Source of the DNA: Blasia pusilla
Taxonomy: Eukaryota; Marchantiophyta; Marchantiopsida; Blasiales
Reading direction: 5' to 3'
NCBI GenBank assembly: GCA_050084515.1
Contig: CM114271.1
Span: 12,586,001-12,650,000 of the forward strand
Length of the DNA: 64,000 nt
The position numbers and the translations under genes were made by a program. How positions within the stretch are numbered: the first letter of the stretch is position 1; every line of letters begins with the position of its first letter. The notes beneath the pieces are model-generated. The model was not told the DNA's origin. It worked only from the letters and a program-made list of their open reading frames with translations, and ran no database searches. Positions 14,401-29,085 of the stretch are shown here, piece by piece.

Positions 14401-17100
14401 GAACCGAACATAGACAACAGACGAACTAAGCAAAATGCAGTGACAGCATATCATCGGCTTTGACTAAAATCTGGTTTGGTGGGAATACAAAGCGGAATAA
14501 AACAAATATCCATCGAGGCTACCGACGCACTAGACCAAGAAATCCCCACTTAGTCAGACGATGACTGTGAATCTCCCGGTCTCTTACCCAGTTACCCAAG
14601 CTCTGGATAACCGCCCTCCGTAGGTCGATCGCCGCAGTTGGATGCACTGAGAATCTCCCATCAAGCAAGAAGGTGACTGACTGACTGACTGACTGTCTAG
14701 GTCTCGAGTCTCGACATGCCCCCGTCCCTCCCCACTAACGATAGCCCTCCCTCACCTTCCCACCAGTAGGGACTCCTCGATTTCTGTCTCGCGCGTGTCC
14801 AAAATGGAGTCAGTGTCTGTCCGTTGGAGGGGGATCCGAGGCAGAACCTGCCATCGTTCCTATACACACGCTATGATCACCCTTCCCTTTAGCCCTATCC
14901 CCCCTCTTTTGTATCGTGATGGGTTTCCCATCCTTTTTCTACATATGTATATTTTATTCCCTCTGATTTAGCCACGAAAAAGGGAAGCGTGGTGGTGAGG
15001 GTCACTGGGTGAGCGCATTAGAAAATGGTTCAGAGAAATCCAGGGGTCTATTTTAGTCAGAATCGGGAAAGGAAAGCCGCTTCCCCGAGACAAGACAAGA
15101 GCACGACCCGCCACTGCCAACCGTTGTCAGATCGCGCCGAAGCACCGTGATTGGACTTGTAATCGCACTCGCCGCTGCAGCAAACAGGTCCAACGGAGAC
15201 TGGCTGATCGCACTTCCCCAGATCCATTACTGTGGACCAGCATTTGTTGCCAACGGCAGAAGCCGTAGAACACGGGAGCGCCGTGACGTGATGAGGTGAA
15301 TCTTCACTGATATGGTGCTAGAGGCAATCTTTCTTTCTACAGTGGGAAGCGCTCCCAAATGGACGAGAACGGCAGCAAAGCGACTTTAAGCGAGCGATCA
15401 GCGAGAGTCCAAGACCAAGTACCTCCTGTCACCAAAAGTTACTGACGCAGCTGCTACCGTCGTACGAACGATCCCCCTCTAGTCTCCATATCACTAATTT
15501 TGGATGTTGTCCTCACATAACGATCGGTGCGCGCTGCGTACCGAAAGTAAAGTGGTGCAATTTGCGAGTCGGATTCGACGATCGGGAACAAGTCACGCTT
15601 CATGGCCCACGAAATCGGTGCCTTATGGGCGATTCGAGAGCCGGTTTCAGCTTCCTTTTCACGACAACGGCGTCGGAGATGATGTGGATATCCCTCCATT
15701 TCACGGACGGATGGAATGGGAATTCCTCGGCTTTGGTGTTCGTCCATGAAGCCTGTAGTCACGAGTAGAGACGCCTGCGATAGGGCTACTCAAACCAGCC
15801 CGTGATTTGGTACTTAGGGGTCCATTAATATAGGATTAGTAATATGTGGACAATTTTATGAAAACACGACGTCTACTCCTCCTATTTTCTTGCCCATTAT
15901 TTGTAATTTCGTCCAAGGTAACTTTTATTATTATTTTGTCTTCATCGCTTCACTTAGTGGCAGTCTCGTGTCTTTAGGTGTTGTTGATAACGTTTTTGTT
16001 GTTGGTGAGTTTAGTCGATGAGGGGTACCCTCTTTTATTTTTTTGAGCTAGTTGAGGCCTTCGCGTACTCAACGCTTTGAGTCGCCCCTTTTGTTATACT
16101 TTAGATAGGTTTTGCATCACCCCCTTTATGTTGAGGCCTCTTTATTAGTGCAAGTGGTTCGAGACTCACCTTTCTGAGTCGAGGATACTACAAGTGTCGT
16201 AGATCTTCGCAAATAGTTAAGTCTATTGCGTTGAAGGAAGAGAAACCTTGTCACGCGTCAAAGGAAGAGAAACTTGGCGTGATCTAGGAAAGTCCAAACC
16301 AGGACTAAGACGTGTGGCGAAATCGACCGTAAAGTAGGCTAATGATAATCAAGATCTGCACAAACCTTGAGACTAACCTTACGAGGGAAGGTGTTTAGGG
16401 TTTAGGGTCCGCACAAGTTTAGCGTCCGTAGTAATCCATCTATTATTTACATTCTATGAGTTTTGAGTTTATCTCTAGCTTATGATGACCATAACATTTG
16501 TTACGTTGGTAACCATAATGAGTGTGTAGGCCCAACCGCCCACTTCCCACACTCAAGCCCGCCTCGTCTGCACATGATCCCCCGCCATAGCCTCTCCTAG
16601 CCCATACCCCTCCTGCAACCTTGGCCCTGGTCTCGCATGCCTGAAACTAAGTTTCACAGGCTTCTAGATCTCCTTGTTGAATGGCTTGTTCTCCTCGGTC
16701 AAGATGGATCAACTCCTTGTACTTTTATTTGTTTGCCATAGCTAGAATAGTGTTTAAGAACGATAGAAAATGATAGTGGTGAGGAATATTTAATTCAAGT
16801 TAGAGTGTCTTACTATATTATAGGGCTCATTATGGATACTAATGTGAAATACATATTAATAGGGCTCCTTGAGGAGGGTAGCATCAATATGTATAGTGTT
16901 GATTTCCAATGGGGGAAATGAACATGATGTAAGATAAAGTGCTATAAATGGGCTCTTTGTCCAACTACATTAATAAATAGGTTGTATGAGAGACATTAAA
17001 GTTGGCCATAAAGTTAGCCGACAAACAACCTGTAACCTACTCGCGTGGGGGTCTTTTCTTTGGCACAAAAACAAATAAGTCCCTCCATGAGACAACCATG
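11401..17100. other. Noncoding, no gene recognised
   Basis: I find no reading frame with a recognisable domain. Minor features are a CA-rich patch at about 12375-12500, an A-run at 13605-13620 and a (TGAC)n run at 14674-14695. Diverged copies of the 81-bp module lie near 14900 and 16075. Open frames at 15454-15762 lie on both strands and overlap, which argues against coding. Confidence 0.5.
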
Positions 17101-17104
17101 GATG

Positions 17105-17430
17105 GCCAAGTTTAGACATGGATTGCAAGGGGTGGGACAAGTCCGTGTCCACGAACATGTCTATGTGTGTGGACTTACCTCCGCCCTATCGAAGGACTTG
17201 TCCATGTGGGCCCCACCATCCGCTTCTTTCTCAGTCCCCCCACTTGCCTATATGTTCCATATTTTCCCGTTTCTTCTTCCATCTGCCCCCACCCCGTCCT
17301 CCCTTATTGCCCCACTCGGCCTTACCCTACTTTCCATCATGAACCATAAGTCGGGCACGGTGAAGGAACGAGTGTGGGATGGCATGTTTGCACACATGTT
17401 CGAACTTGCCAGGACATGTCCGTCCCATGG
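17105..17430 (+). repeat. Dispersed repeat, copy A
   Basis: Homologous in the same orientation to 42725-43020. Shared landmarks in order are CATGTC/CATGTG, GGACTT/CGACTTA, GTGGGC, CCCCCACTTGCCT, a pyrimidine-rich stretch with CCTCCC, CCATGAAC and GACATGTCC. The 176-codon frame across it is not kept in copy B, so I do not call a gene. Confidence 0.65.
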
Positions 17431-17534
17431 ACGCACAAGTTTATTTTTGTTCAACCTTTCCCTATCCATAGTGGCATGGCCTCTCCAATCTTTTAATTGT
17501 TATCAGTTTCCTCTCTTGTTATTGCTCTCGAGTT

Positions 17535-18150
17535 CTAGTACTACTACCTACATTATGTTCACATACCATCCATAATCTTGTAACTACTCAACATCTTGAG
17601 AGTAGATTTCTTAGGAAGATAGTGGATGAAAAATTTCAACTTAAATATTTGGCACTTGCTCTATAGCTGCAGATTTTAAAGCCTGTCCACGACCTTTCCA
17701 TTACTTTGCTATCATTTCACATCTTTGATGTTTTCTCTAGATTTCAATAACTACTACCTACATTATGCTCACACACCATCCATCTTCTTGGAATTGCTCT
17801 ATAGCTCAAAAGTGGATTTTAGTAAGGTAGGGGACAAACAAGTTCCGCTCTAGTTTGTTACATTTGCTATATAGTTCTATATAGTTGCAAATTTGAACCC
17901 TATCCATGCCTCTCAAGTATCTTCTATTATCATTTTACCTCTATGATGTTTGCTCTAAGTTTCCAATAATATTACCTTCATTGTGTTCACTCACCATCCA
18001 TCATAATGTAATTGATCTACATCTCAAGAGTGGACTTAAGGGAGGTAGTGGACAAACATGCTTCACTTCACTTTCTTGCACTTGCTCTATAGTCACAGAT
18101 CTTAACTCTATCCATGGCCCCTCTATTATTCCTTTATCAATGCCTCGCCA
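17535..18150. repeat. Degenerate tandem array, about 3 x 210 bp
   Basis: Three units begin near 17535, 17743 and 17960. Each starts with a CTACCTACATTATG-like phrase and CACCATCCAT. Each also contains an AGAGTGGA/AGTGGATTT phrase, GCACTTGCTCTATAG-like sequence and a CTATCCATG-like phrase before the next unit. Divergence between units is considerable. Confidence 0.65.
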
Positions 18151-21100
18151 TCACATAGATGCTATAGATCCTACTACATATTCGCTTCACCTATCTGTAA
18201 GATTTCAAGGAAATTCTCTATCCTAACCTTGTCCCACTACTTAAGTAGGCAATAGTGCAAGCAAACTGCGCCATTCCCTAATCCTTAACAAATCCCATCT
18301 TGATCATTATATGAGACAAGAATGCAATAGGAAAGTAGCTAGTAGCAAGTTACCTTGTAGACCAATGAGCTACCTTAAGCCATTTCTTGAGGAGATATTG
18401 TCCCGATGGAAGTACAAATGTGCATCTTTCTAAGTGAAAGTATTGTTGAAGTGTTGGAATGATTCAACGATACTTTCATTTAGCAAGATGAACCTACAGA
18501 ATGTACACAACTTTTTCACAGAAGACTAAACATTTTTGGGGCCCAATTATCCCTTCAAGTCTACAAATCCTAAGGCATATATTTGATTACCCACTAAGGT
18601 ACAAAAAGGTACTCGGTTAAGGTAGCTAACATTGCTAAATGATTTTTGGATTTATCAAGAAGACATACATCGCATAACATCTAAGATTTGTGCATACATT
18701 CCTAAGTTGGCTCTGATTGATTCAACCACTACTTCCATGTATACTAGTAGCTTTAGATGTAACTCATTACTATTTGATTATGAATTATTTTTTAAATACT
18801 CATGATCTCATTAGATATTACAGTTGCAAAAGCAATCATTCAATCCTTACTTCGTGATATATGAGTTATGTATGTATTAGTACTTCTATGTTCAAACATA
18901 TCTCTAGATTTTATCTACACAATATACTAGCATTCTATTGGATAGAGAACTCATTACTACACAAACATAAACTTGTACGGAGTTATGACGGATTTTGTTC
19001 CTTTCTTGATTTCCAATGTTTCCAATTTCACACTTTGCATCTTGGAGATACTCTATTTGATAATAATTGCACATTATACTTTCTATTCTTACATTACAGA
19101 TCAAGCCATATATGATGTTAGCTTTATTGACGCTCGTTCATTTCTTCTATACCATTATTCTTTGTAACTACTCTTAGAACATGAGTCATCTATATGGATT
19201 GATTTAGATAAGGGATAGCTTTTTCAAAAAATTTCTTAGTCCAACTTTAATAATACTCAAGCCCAAATTTATGAATAATATTGTGCATAACTACAGAATG
19301 TGGTTTCCATTTTGGATCAACCATTAAAATTGAGAAAAAAAAATTCTTAACAACTCTCTAGAAACTCAATTGATTATTGGAAACAAGTGATATTACTTGC
19401 TCCAATTACTTATATTGAAGCACATAATTGGTTCAAAAGGACATGACATTTTTTTAATTGGACTAACAATCCCTTTTTTGAATATTTTGTCATTTTGTAC
19501 CTTGTCATTTTGTGAGTCTTTCCTTTCCTTTTCTAATATTTTGTCAATCCACTTCATGCGATTTGTCCAATAATAGTAAACTCTAGTTTGCAAAAATTCT
19601 GAAATTTTCAAGTCAATTGCGAGAACATTGAGAATCCGGAAATTTGCAAAAGACTTACAAATACCTAACATTAATTTTTCAAGTATGCCTCTTAAATTAT
19701 TCGCGCAGAACGACTGTCGAGCATTGCAGCTTGCCACTTCCAATGACAAAACTAAGTCCAAAAAAAAACTCATCTGAAAAGAGTTTAGAAGCACTAAAAA
19801 ATAACTTGCATAGCACTTTCCAACAACTCGCCCAGTTATTTACAAAAAATAAAATATCGACCATAAATTATGCTTTTGCCTTCAAAATCACTCCATTTTA
19901 ACTTTTCCCCCTAACTTTCCTCTTTGAAACATTTCTTTTTTCTTTAATGGAGTCTTTAAAAAATATCAACTATAAGAAATGAATGTGAAAATCAAAGTGA
20001 AAGCATCCCAAAGGTGTAATTTAAAGGAGTCAAATCGACCTTGAAATGATTTTTATAAACCCAAAATTGAGTATAAATTTAATAAAAGAGGAGCAAAAAT
20101 AAGTGATTTGCGAGTGGAAAAAACTAGTACTTTGCCATTCCTCTACGAGTCTTGTGCTAGTCCAAAAAATCACTACATGGGATTTTTTTTGTGAGTTTTT
20201 GCAATTTATTTGCGAGCATTTTGCAAGCTTTTACAAGTGTGGTGCAGATCAATTTTTTTTTACTATTCATATTCGCAAAACTACAAAAAATTTGAGCGCC
20301 ATTTTTCGACCCTTTTACAACTCAACTACGAGTCTAAGAAAATGAATCTTTGAAGCCAAATTGTAGTCACAATTTGCGAGTTCAATTCTCGGGTTTGCAA
20401 GTCAATTACAAGTCTACTTGCAAAGTTACAAGCCCGATGCTGTTATTCTACGACTATAATATGACTAATACTTACAAAATGATTGTGAATATAGTAGTGA
20501 TTTTGTCACACGACTTTTACTTGAGTGAGAGTAGATCGTGCAGCTTAGTAGAAGGGCTCTATAGGAGTGGAGAGGCCATGAGTAAGAGAGAGAGTGGAAT
20601 TGAGCGTTCTTGGTGGCCAATAATCCATCAATAGTATTAAAGAAAAGTTGATTCTAGTAGTAAGTTTTTCCTTTAAAGTCACGTAAAACATCCTACAATA
20701 AGTTTGATATAAGTTCATATAACTAATTACCTATGTTAATAATCTAGTTTTGTATCTAAATTTTCCACATGAATCATGGATTGCTCTCCTAGTTTTAAAG
20801 ACAACTAAAATTCTAGTTGCCTTACACAAAAAAAACTTACGATTACAGAGAATTTCAATACTAGCCAAATATTGTGAATCCCTCTCCTATTTCTTATGGA
20901 GATATAGGACTTTTCTCCACAATTGCTTGTGCAATAACAATATTTCTTTGGGAGTTCCACTGTGATCGACCCTACAATAACTTTGAGGCTTCTCCACGGA
21001 AGCCTATCGTGATGGATCACGTTGAGGATGAGGATCTATTATTCCAAGAAGAATTGACATGTCAATGGGTTCTTCTTCCTCTTGTTATACAGGAAATTCT

Positions 21101-22600
21101 ATCCATTTTCAATCAATTGATTGCCAAAGGATATGCTCGATTTCAAAAATTTAACTTTGAAATTTTGCATCAAACCAACTTTTCCAACATTCTATGTAAG
21201 ACAGTCTTTAAACCTCCTCTATGTTCATATAGGGGAAAGGAATGGGAATTTGGTTTATTAAAAATCCTCTTATAATTTTATCTTATCTTCCATACAGCAT
21301 ATTTTCAATTGTTGTGTTATTACATTTAGGACTTCCTTGTCTTTTAAATATAATTGCGTAAGTCAACATCCCATTGATGCAATGGGTATCCATATGGTAT
21401 CTACCATGCCCTCTCCTCTCAACAAGAGTCAAAATTTGAAATTTCCAGCTGTTTAATTTTGGATTCACACCAAACTTAATTGACATACTATGCATCCCAT
21501 GTACGTGAGTACAAAGACCTATGGTATTGCAAATCACGATATTGGATAAGTGGGTGAGTAATCATGGAACTCAATACGTAATGGCATATATCCCACATAC
21601 CATAGTAGACTTTTGGTGTATTCGCCCAAGTCTTTTAGATGAAACTTTCGCTTTTCACAAACTTTCAGACCATGTAAGTATGTAATCACCACGATAAAAA
21701 AGGAGAAATCCCCCTAAACTTGTAGCCAATCGATTCACAAATCATTTTTTTTCTTCGAAAAGAGTCATATGTAGCAATCACAGGAGACAACACCCCTAAA
21801 ACCGGCATGCTTCATATGCATTATTATTGGAGTGCCTCATATTTCTTTTGAGATCACCTCTCATTTGGCCTTTTAAACTAATAGAATCGTTCTGTCTGCA
21901 CCAATAAGATTGTTAGGATTCAATTGCACAATTAAAATGGATAATTCACAATTAAACATCAGCTATTACTCTATTACTTGATATTCAGACATAAAACTCG
22001 GAACCAATTATATAAACCCCGAAAACAAAGTGATCTCAAACTAACCATGATAACTTTGTTAAGTTCGGGATACACGTATACAACCTTACACCATCGACAT
22101 TTGACTCACTAAGTCGACATTAAACATCTTCACAAATTATTTCTCCTGAATGTGTTATTTTAAGAAACCTTAGTGCTAATCAGATAGCTCCTCTCGATTG
22201 ATATGTGAAATACTAGGAGCACATCTGACAAGCGACTTCAAATGGTGAATCATTGATTCCATTATGCGATTTCAAAGCAATCACGTATTCAATTAACATG
22301 GAGGGTTTATTGACATAAAACTAAGCGCTGATCCTAATTCTACCCTTGGAACCTCTTCGACCAGTGACTTAAACATTGCGTAGGAGGGACTGACACATTG
22401 TGGACTGTGTGGCCCAGGCAAAGTATATCCAAGCTTTCTGAGCTAGTCAATAGATGGGTGGGAAAACTGCACAATCACTGCTCACTTGAGTATTTTCACT
22501 GGCTGAACAGTACATCCCTTCTATGGTAAGCCCTCCACTCACATTTTGCAAGAATTTTCAACTGAAGGAAACACCTACTCTCTTAGTGGCAGCTACATTG
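18151..22600. other. Noncoding, no gene recognised
   Basis: AT-rich sequence. A stretch at about 19390-20540 is dense in GCGAG/GCAAG and TTTGCAA words, suggesting repeat origin. The 133-codon minus-strand frame at 19393-19794 has no recognisable domain and an ordinary AT-rich composition, so I leave it uncalled. Confidence 0.5.
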
Positions 22601-22637
22601 AAATGGAATCGTGCACAAAATTGGTTACAATGAACAA

Positions 22638-25600
22638 TCATGGTGTCCGAGGACCTGTATTTTGAGATGGATTTGTTGAATGGCTATGTGAGTTATCTGC
22701 ACCAGAAGAACCAGCATCTCCAGTGTTTCCTGGGGGACCAGAAGACAAAGAGAACCTACCTGACCCCGAGGTTCCAGCCCCCGTGCGTGAAGAAAATACC
22801 ATCCCTGCATTACCAGAAGGTCCTGGGCGGACTCCTTGCAAAATGGGACCTGTTGGTCTTGGCAAGAGTCCTGGACCTGATGATGGAGGAGCAGAACCAA
22901 GTATTGGAGGCCCAGAGCCTAGTCTACCTGACAAAGGCATGAGTGGCCCACTTCCTATATTTCCATAAGAAGTTGTTGTGCGGGCACTAGAACCTTGTGG
23001 CCAATTACCTGAAGTGGAACCACCAGAGCCAGCAGACGTTCGGTGGCTGGTCCCAGCTGCAGTTCCGCTTGAGACTGCACCTATCGGGGTGGATGACACC
23101 GCAATGGATTCTGTTGGTCTCCGACTGCTTTCTGGCTGAGAACGATTGTTTGAGGGTACAGTAGTCTTGTTGGGTGTCACACTTGAAGACACTGGAAGTG
23201 ATCCTGAGGTAGTGGTTGCTGGTGTAGTAGCAGACACTATATCTCGAGCTGGAGGAGAGGGATCAGAAGAAGTAGATGCTGCGACTGTAGTTGAATCTTT
23301 CATTTCTACATCTGATGGTTTCTCAACAGGTACCTCTGATTGCTCCACATCCATTTCAACAGGCTGCAGAGGTAACAAGATAGGTCATTCCAAGTATCAA
23401 TATCCCAGGCCAAGTGGGTAACTAGCTGCTGCTACCATTATTCGACTGAGTATGAAAACATCTACCCACATATCTGCATCGCGTGCAATTACTAAGCTGT
23501 GACAATCAATAAGTAAACTGAGAAACCTGCTTATCATGTGAGTAATCTCATCCTCACCCAATTCCGGAGTCCCACAGTTCTTTACATCTCTTCTACACTA
23601 CCCTTAAAAACGGATAACGGCACCAACATGAGTATTGCCACATTAAAGCCTTTCTCCACAATGGCCAGGTGATAAGTTGCACTGGGGACAACAAATTGAT
23701 ACCTCATCTTTCACATCTTTTGTTGGCTCAGTTGGCCTGCCCATGTCCTCTTCACCCTCACTTTCATCCTCCTGTACAGACATTCACAGTATCTTGCACA
23801 CTGAGAACTTGAATACACCAGCAGCTAGCATGTCTCCGAGGAAGCCACAGCTATCAAACTTCTTTTGCCTCCTTCCAGGAAAACCATCTATCCTTGCCAC
23901 TCAAATGGAACGTCATCTAGAAAGCTCAATGTAACCACAGCAGATACCCTTTGACATAAGATCAACTTGTCAAAAAAAATTAAAAAAATTAAGAGCTTAA
24001 CGCTTTTAGGCTTGGTTTTGTTGAAAGATCTTCCATGGAATTTCCTCCAATTACCTTAAAACGGTAATGAGGTTAGAGAACTGAAGACCTTTCTGGTCAG
24101 ACAATTGACATAGATTTCTTTACCAAATCACAGGGCACCACAACTATCAAAATTAGCCACTAACAAATAATAAACACAATCCACCGGGTGGTTTTTTTCA
24201 ACTAAAGTGTCCAGTTGAGAAAAGGAGTGCCAGAAAAAATTGCTGAAGTAGTAGTACCTTAAGCATTTATAAGAGAACAATACAGTTTCTTGGTCTCATG
24301 ACTAGAGGGCTAAAGGAGGAACCTTGAGTAAGGAGAACAATAAATTCAAAACCTGTTCATGATTAGCTGGGAGACGCCTGACAGACGCTGGTTAACTTTC
24401 AGTCCTGTCATTATGTTTTATCCGCGAACAAACAAGAATAGGAAGTAGGGGAGAACAGACAGGCTGTGAAAATCTTAATGACGATAGAGCAGGAAGCTTT
24501 GTCTCTACCTATAACCTACCCCAAATAACACAAAACTCTTATCAGACAATTGACCACCCCGTTTCCATGGCAGCACCAAAAGGAACCTTTACAACCAAGA
24601 AAATACATTCATGTACTAGATTTTACTGGATTTGACCTGATTTTAAGCTTCAGGACCGTTCTCATTTTCATTTAGAATATCTTGAATTCGCTTGCCCTTT
24701 CCTTCCTCCTCTCTTAACCATGTACAGACATGGGAGAATATACCCAAAAACAATCATAACTAAAAAAGCCCTTTTTCTATGTTCTGGGTAGACAGAAAAA
24801 GGGCTTGTTTTCACTCTCAGGTTAGGTTTCTTACCCCTGACGCAGCTTCTGCAGGTTCTTCCTCTTGCTTCACTCTGCTTGCCACAGATGGCTCTGGGGG
24901 TGGTGCAATACCCCCTCTTCTGTGCACACCAACCAGTTGCAGCATGGATGTTATACACAGCACACAAAAGTCGTACAAAAACAAACCAGATAAAGATTTT
25001 CTTCACACAGACTTCACCAGCTCATAACCACTATGAGATGGTGAGATCATGACTAGATTCAACAGCCCAACTACGATTGGTAAAACCAGGGCTACACACA
25101 GAGGTTCGCATCGCAGGTGTCCACAAAATAGTAGCTGGCCTATAGTGTCCTAAATTGTTTTCCACTTAGAGATCCCTGCCTAATCAGGTCCAATTTAGTT
25201 ACACTTTCAGCCACCTCAAACAAGCCAGCAGTAATGTAACTATTACTGGTGAACTTAAAGACCCACAAGGCCAAGGCATGCTAAGAGGCATTCACCTCTG
25301 CATGATAAAAGGTACCTTGCAAATGCAGGTTCACTACTCTTTTGATCATGGTTTCTTCGTGTAGGCTCTCTTGGGTCTCCATCTTCTGACTCTGAGTCTG
25401 ACAGCTCACCATCCCAAACACGGCTTTTCCCTCTTACATCCATGTCCTCTTCTTCCTATAACACACATTGAACAAGAATCATGTTTAGCTCAATGAGCGG
25501 TTGCACCAAAAAAGCCAGTGCTCAATCTGCAACTTGAACTCCAACCAAAATAACATTCCTTCTGGGTGAGCAAGGGGTATTGTTTTAAGTGTTGCAGAGC

Positions 25601-28600
25601 TTTTTCTCATCTCATACTCAACTTTTTACCTCATGTTTTTCATTTCCTCTAAGCATTCCCAAGCATGCGTATAACATAAGTGAAGCATGGATACAAACCA
25701 GACCCAAAACAATGGGTGTGCTTAATTTTCAGCCCAACTTCCTACATGATCGTAAAAGATAAACAGGCTGCGGAATATTATTAAGCTGAGAGGAATCTCC
25801 CTAAGCAGATACTCAAGAGACGCCACATCCAATATTCAAAAATCCTTGCCATGGATAGGAGATTCATAGACTCACCAATCTCCAGAAACGTGTTTACATT
25901 GGATTAGTATCACCAGGAGCTGGGTCACAGAGGATTGAGAGATAATATCTCTTGTGCAGAAGCTTTATAATTTAGTCAATGGACAGTTTGAGCCAAACAA
26001 TTTAGGATAGGATGAAAGGCATACCTCTTCAGGAAGCTCAGAATCAGGTGGCCTCTCATGGAATTGGACACTTGGCACAGCATGCAGCTTCGACAGATTA
26101 TCAAGGAGCCTATCCCTGCATGGTAATCAACATTTGGAGGTCTTTCAGTGGCTTGGGGGAGAGCAGAAAATAAGGCTCAGGCTAATTCTCCAAAGATTAC
26201 ACTTAATTTGAGGGCTCAACTAAAGGTTTCCGACATATCCTACATGCCTCCTCTCTCCCCACTTATTTGGTACTTAGAATATGGGCCCAGACAGACCCAA
26301 GCAACATAAATTGAATCATCTTACTCAAATCTTTGTAACTGAGCTCTAGCATTGCGGCATTATCATACAGATGTCTCAGTTCTCGTGTATTCTTCAGAAA
26401 TTGACGACTTCACTCCTTGTTCTGTCGAGAGATCACACTGTCCTTAAGGAAAACACCAATGATATAGCAGCTGCACAGAAACCCTTCTTATACATGCCAT
26501 CTTTCTAATTAATGAAATTATCCTCGACTCCCTTGGATCATTCTGCCTGAAGGAATGATTTCATTAAGTGAGATTGGAACAAAACAAGTTACACCGACCT
26601 GATGGAATCAAGATAAGGCTGTGAATTTTGATTCTCCATGTTGCTGGGTGCCACATGAAGAGTATAATCTGGTCCAAAATACTCGTAGTAGTCATTATAA
26701 GGCATTTTGTCCTCAAGTTCCACACCCACGGCCACCCCAGTCTGCGACTCCAGAATACACAGAGCACTTACATTATCCTCCAACGACCAATTCAGAGAAA
26801 CAAAGCAGAAAGAAAAGTTTTATTACTAGAGGGAGCATCACATACACTAGCAGTTCTAAACCTATACCAAAGGTTGGAGTGGATGTCCAGAAGATCGTCA
26901 ATAAAAGCAAATCCTTATAAGTGAAACAAGCTGTAATTCCTGCCTCGCTGTTTTTGTCTAACAGTGATGTAGGAATCATCAAAATCACAAGCATCCTACA
27001 ATTGTTGCTAATAAAACTACAGTACCAAGTACCCTCCGACCCAAAACTCAGAGTCAGACTGAAACCACAATGCAGCATCACCCTCTGAATATAAATTATT
27101 TGCTCACTCCAATAAACCCTCACTAGATGTAACAATAACTATGACAATTGTTCACTCAAAGGAATGCATCCCTTCTACCATTGGATACCTCACAGACCTT
27201 TTCTGAAGGCCTTTTGAATTGACCTTACAAAAATACGTTCTTGTGAACTGTTCTGGCCTGAAACCCCATCATTGAACACTCATCCAGGAATAAAATATGG
27301 CAAGAGATTTTGAATACAGAAAAGAAGGACGATTAGAAGGCCACAAGGTACCCCAAATCGTTAAGTGACAAAGAGAAACACACCTCATAACACCAACAGC
27401 GTGCAACGTTGCGAATGGTATAACCCCCTCCTCCTACCAGTAGGAGCGGAACATTGAAAGAGCGCATAAACCTTACACACTCTGCATGCCCTTTCACAGA
27501 GAGGTTGAAACATCCCAGGCGATCTCCCGAAAGAGAGTCTGCTCCGCACTGCAAAACGACTGCACCTGGCTGGAAAATCTCCATCACCTTGGATATGATG
27601 GGCTTGAACAGAGACTGGTAGCTATCATCATCTATGCCGTCGTTCAGTGGAACATTCAACGAGTAGTACTTCCCTTTGCCATAACCGATGTCTCTCACAT
27701 CACCAGTTCCTGGAAAGTAGTCTCCAAACTTGTGAAAAGATACTGTCATCACACGGTCGGTTGTGTAAAAGGCCTCCTCCACACCATCTCCATGATGAAT
27801 ATCAATATCAATATACAAAACCCTCTGCATGAAAAGAACAACCAGACTCAGCACTCACCATTTGGACTTCCGCATTCACCAAGACTCAATTCTAGGAGTG
27901 CAGAGGTTCCCCCACAGATCTTGAGGCACAGGTTTTATCCTACACATCAATAAAAACTACACCCACCCTCATTCCCAACTCAAAAACCTAGTTCAAGGAA
28001 CCACACAAGCTAAGAGAAAAAAAGTGCTGCCATTGCCACATCCACACTCGCAGTGACGATATCAACTGGCCTCACATGCCCGTAAAATGCTTGCTAGTAT
28101 ATCCACCCCAGTGTATGCCTGCAGACCATTGCATTACAACTCCGGGGAGCTTGTCGGACGCAATAAATCGAGCAACACACACCAAACCACACCACACCCC
28201 ATACGTCCCCGCTAGCGCTACGGCGGCTCATCTAGCATATCCCTGAGATTGAATTTGTGCAAGAAAGACTAACGCAACCTGACACTATCCACACTCGAGC
28301 CATGACCGGTACTACGACGGAAGTTCTCAATGGCACACGGCAGTTGGGTGCTAGTCTTTCCCTTCAAGCACGGGACACCTCCCAAATATTGCTAAAACCG
28401 CAAAAAACATCATGGAAAGCATATTGGCTTCTCTCAACCGCCACGCCACTCACCGGATGACACTCGACATATCCCAAAATGCACAAACGGATATCTTCTC
28501 AAGACTGAGCAGAAATTAAGGAAGGTAGGGGGACTAGGACGCGAGCTCGCTCACCGGATGATACTTGAGAAGTTCAAGGATGGCTAGCACAATATCATTC

Positions 28601-29085
28601 ACGTAGCAAAAGCCCGAAGCCTCGCACTTTTTGGCATGATGCAGGCCGCCCGCCCAGTTTATGGCAATGTCAGAGTGGCCGTGATTGAGCTTAACTGCAC
28701 CACCCACCGAGCCACCAGCGTATGTCTGGCAGAAGGCGTACAATCCATCGAACACAGGACAATCCTCTCCCACGTTGAATCTTTTCAGAGCGCGCACTTG
28801 TTCATGCTGGGTCTCGGGCGTCACAGCCCGCAGGAAGGCGACGTAGTCATCTGCATGGAAGCGGCACAGATCGCGGTCCCTGGCTGGATAGGGCCTCAAC
28901 ACTTCCATCTTGTGATGTACTCCATAATGGACTAGAAGACTGTGAGCCATTCGGATTCTGTGCGGCTTCATTGGATGGCCCTGTCCGTAGTAGTAGTTAC
29001 CCACCTCGGAATCATAGAAATAAGCTACCCGTCGTTTCCGTCCCTCCGGTCCGGCAGATAACGAATTCCCCGCCTGGTCCATCAT
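22638..29085 (-). CDS. HDA19: Class I histone deacetylase, HDA19-like, seven exons
   Basis: A nuclear zinc-dependent deacetylase of histone lysines (RPD3/HDAC1 class), usually part of Sin3- or TOPLESS-type corepressor complexes. Exons I infer on the minus strand: 29085-28555, 27824-27384, 26741-26599, 26115-26025, 25455-25316, 24919-24835 and 23363-22638. All have AG acceptors and GT donors, phases agree at every junction, and they total 718 codons plus TGA. The start [13 protein letters not shown] matches the HDA19-type N terminus; the second ATG at 29082 is an alternative. Catalytic parts are intact: His149-His150 (GLHHAKK), zinc ligands Asp185, His187 and Asp273 (CGADSLSGD), and Tyr312 (GGGGYTIRN). 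Exons 5-6 are acidic and include SRVKQEEEP, resembling HDA19's SRVKRE region. The last exon encodes about 240 Ser/Thr/Pro/Gly-rich residues, so the protein is far longer than the roughly 500 aa usual in flowering plants. It is an HDA19 rather than HDA6 homologue by sequence. Exon ends are predictions. Confidence 0.95.

Noticed and set aside
17045-17575. Plus-strand 176-codon frame
   Set aside because: It lies in a dispersed repeat whose other copy at 42.7 kb does not keep the frame.
22640-23421. Plus-strand open frames antisense to the deacetylase tail
   Set aside because: They mirror the low-complexity codons of the last exon and show no family of their own.
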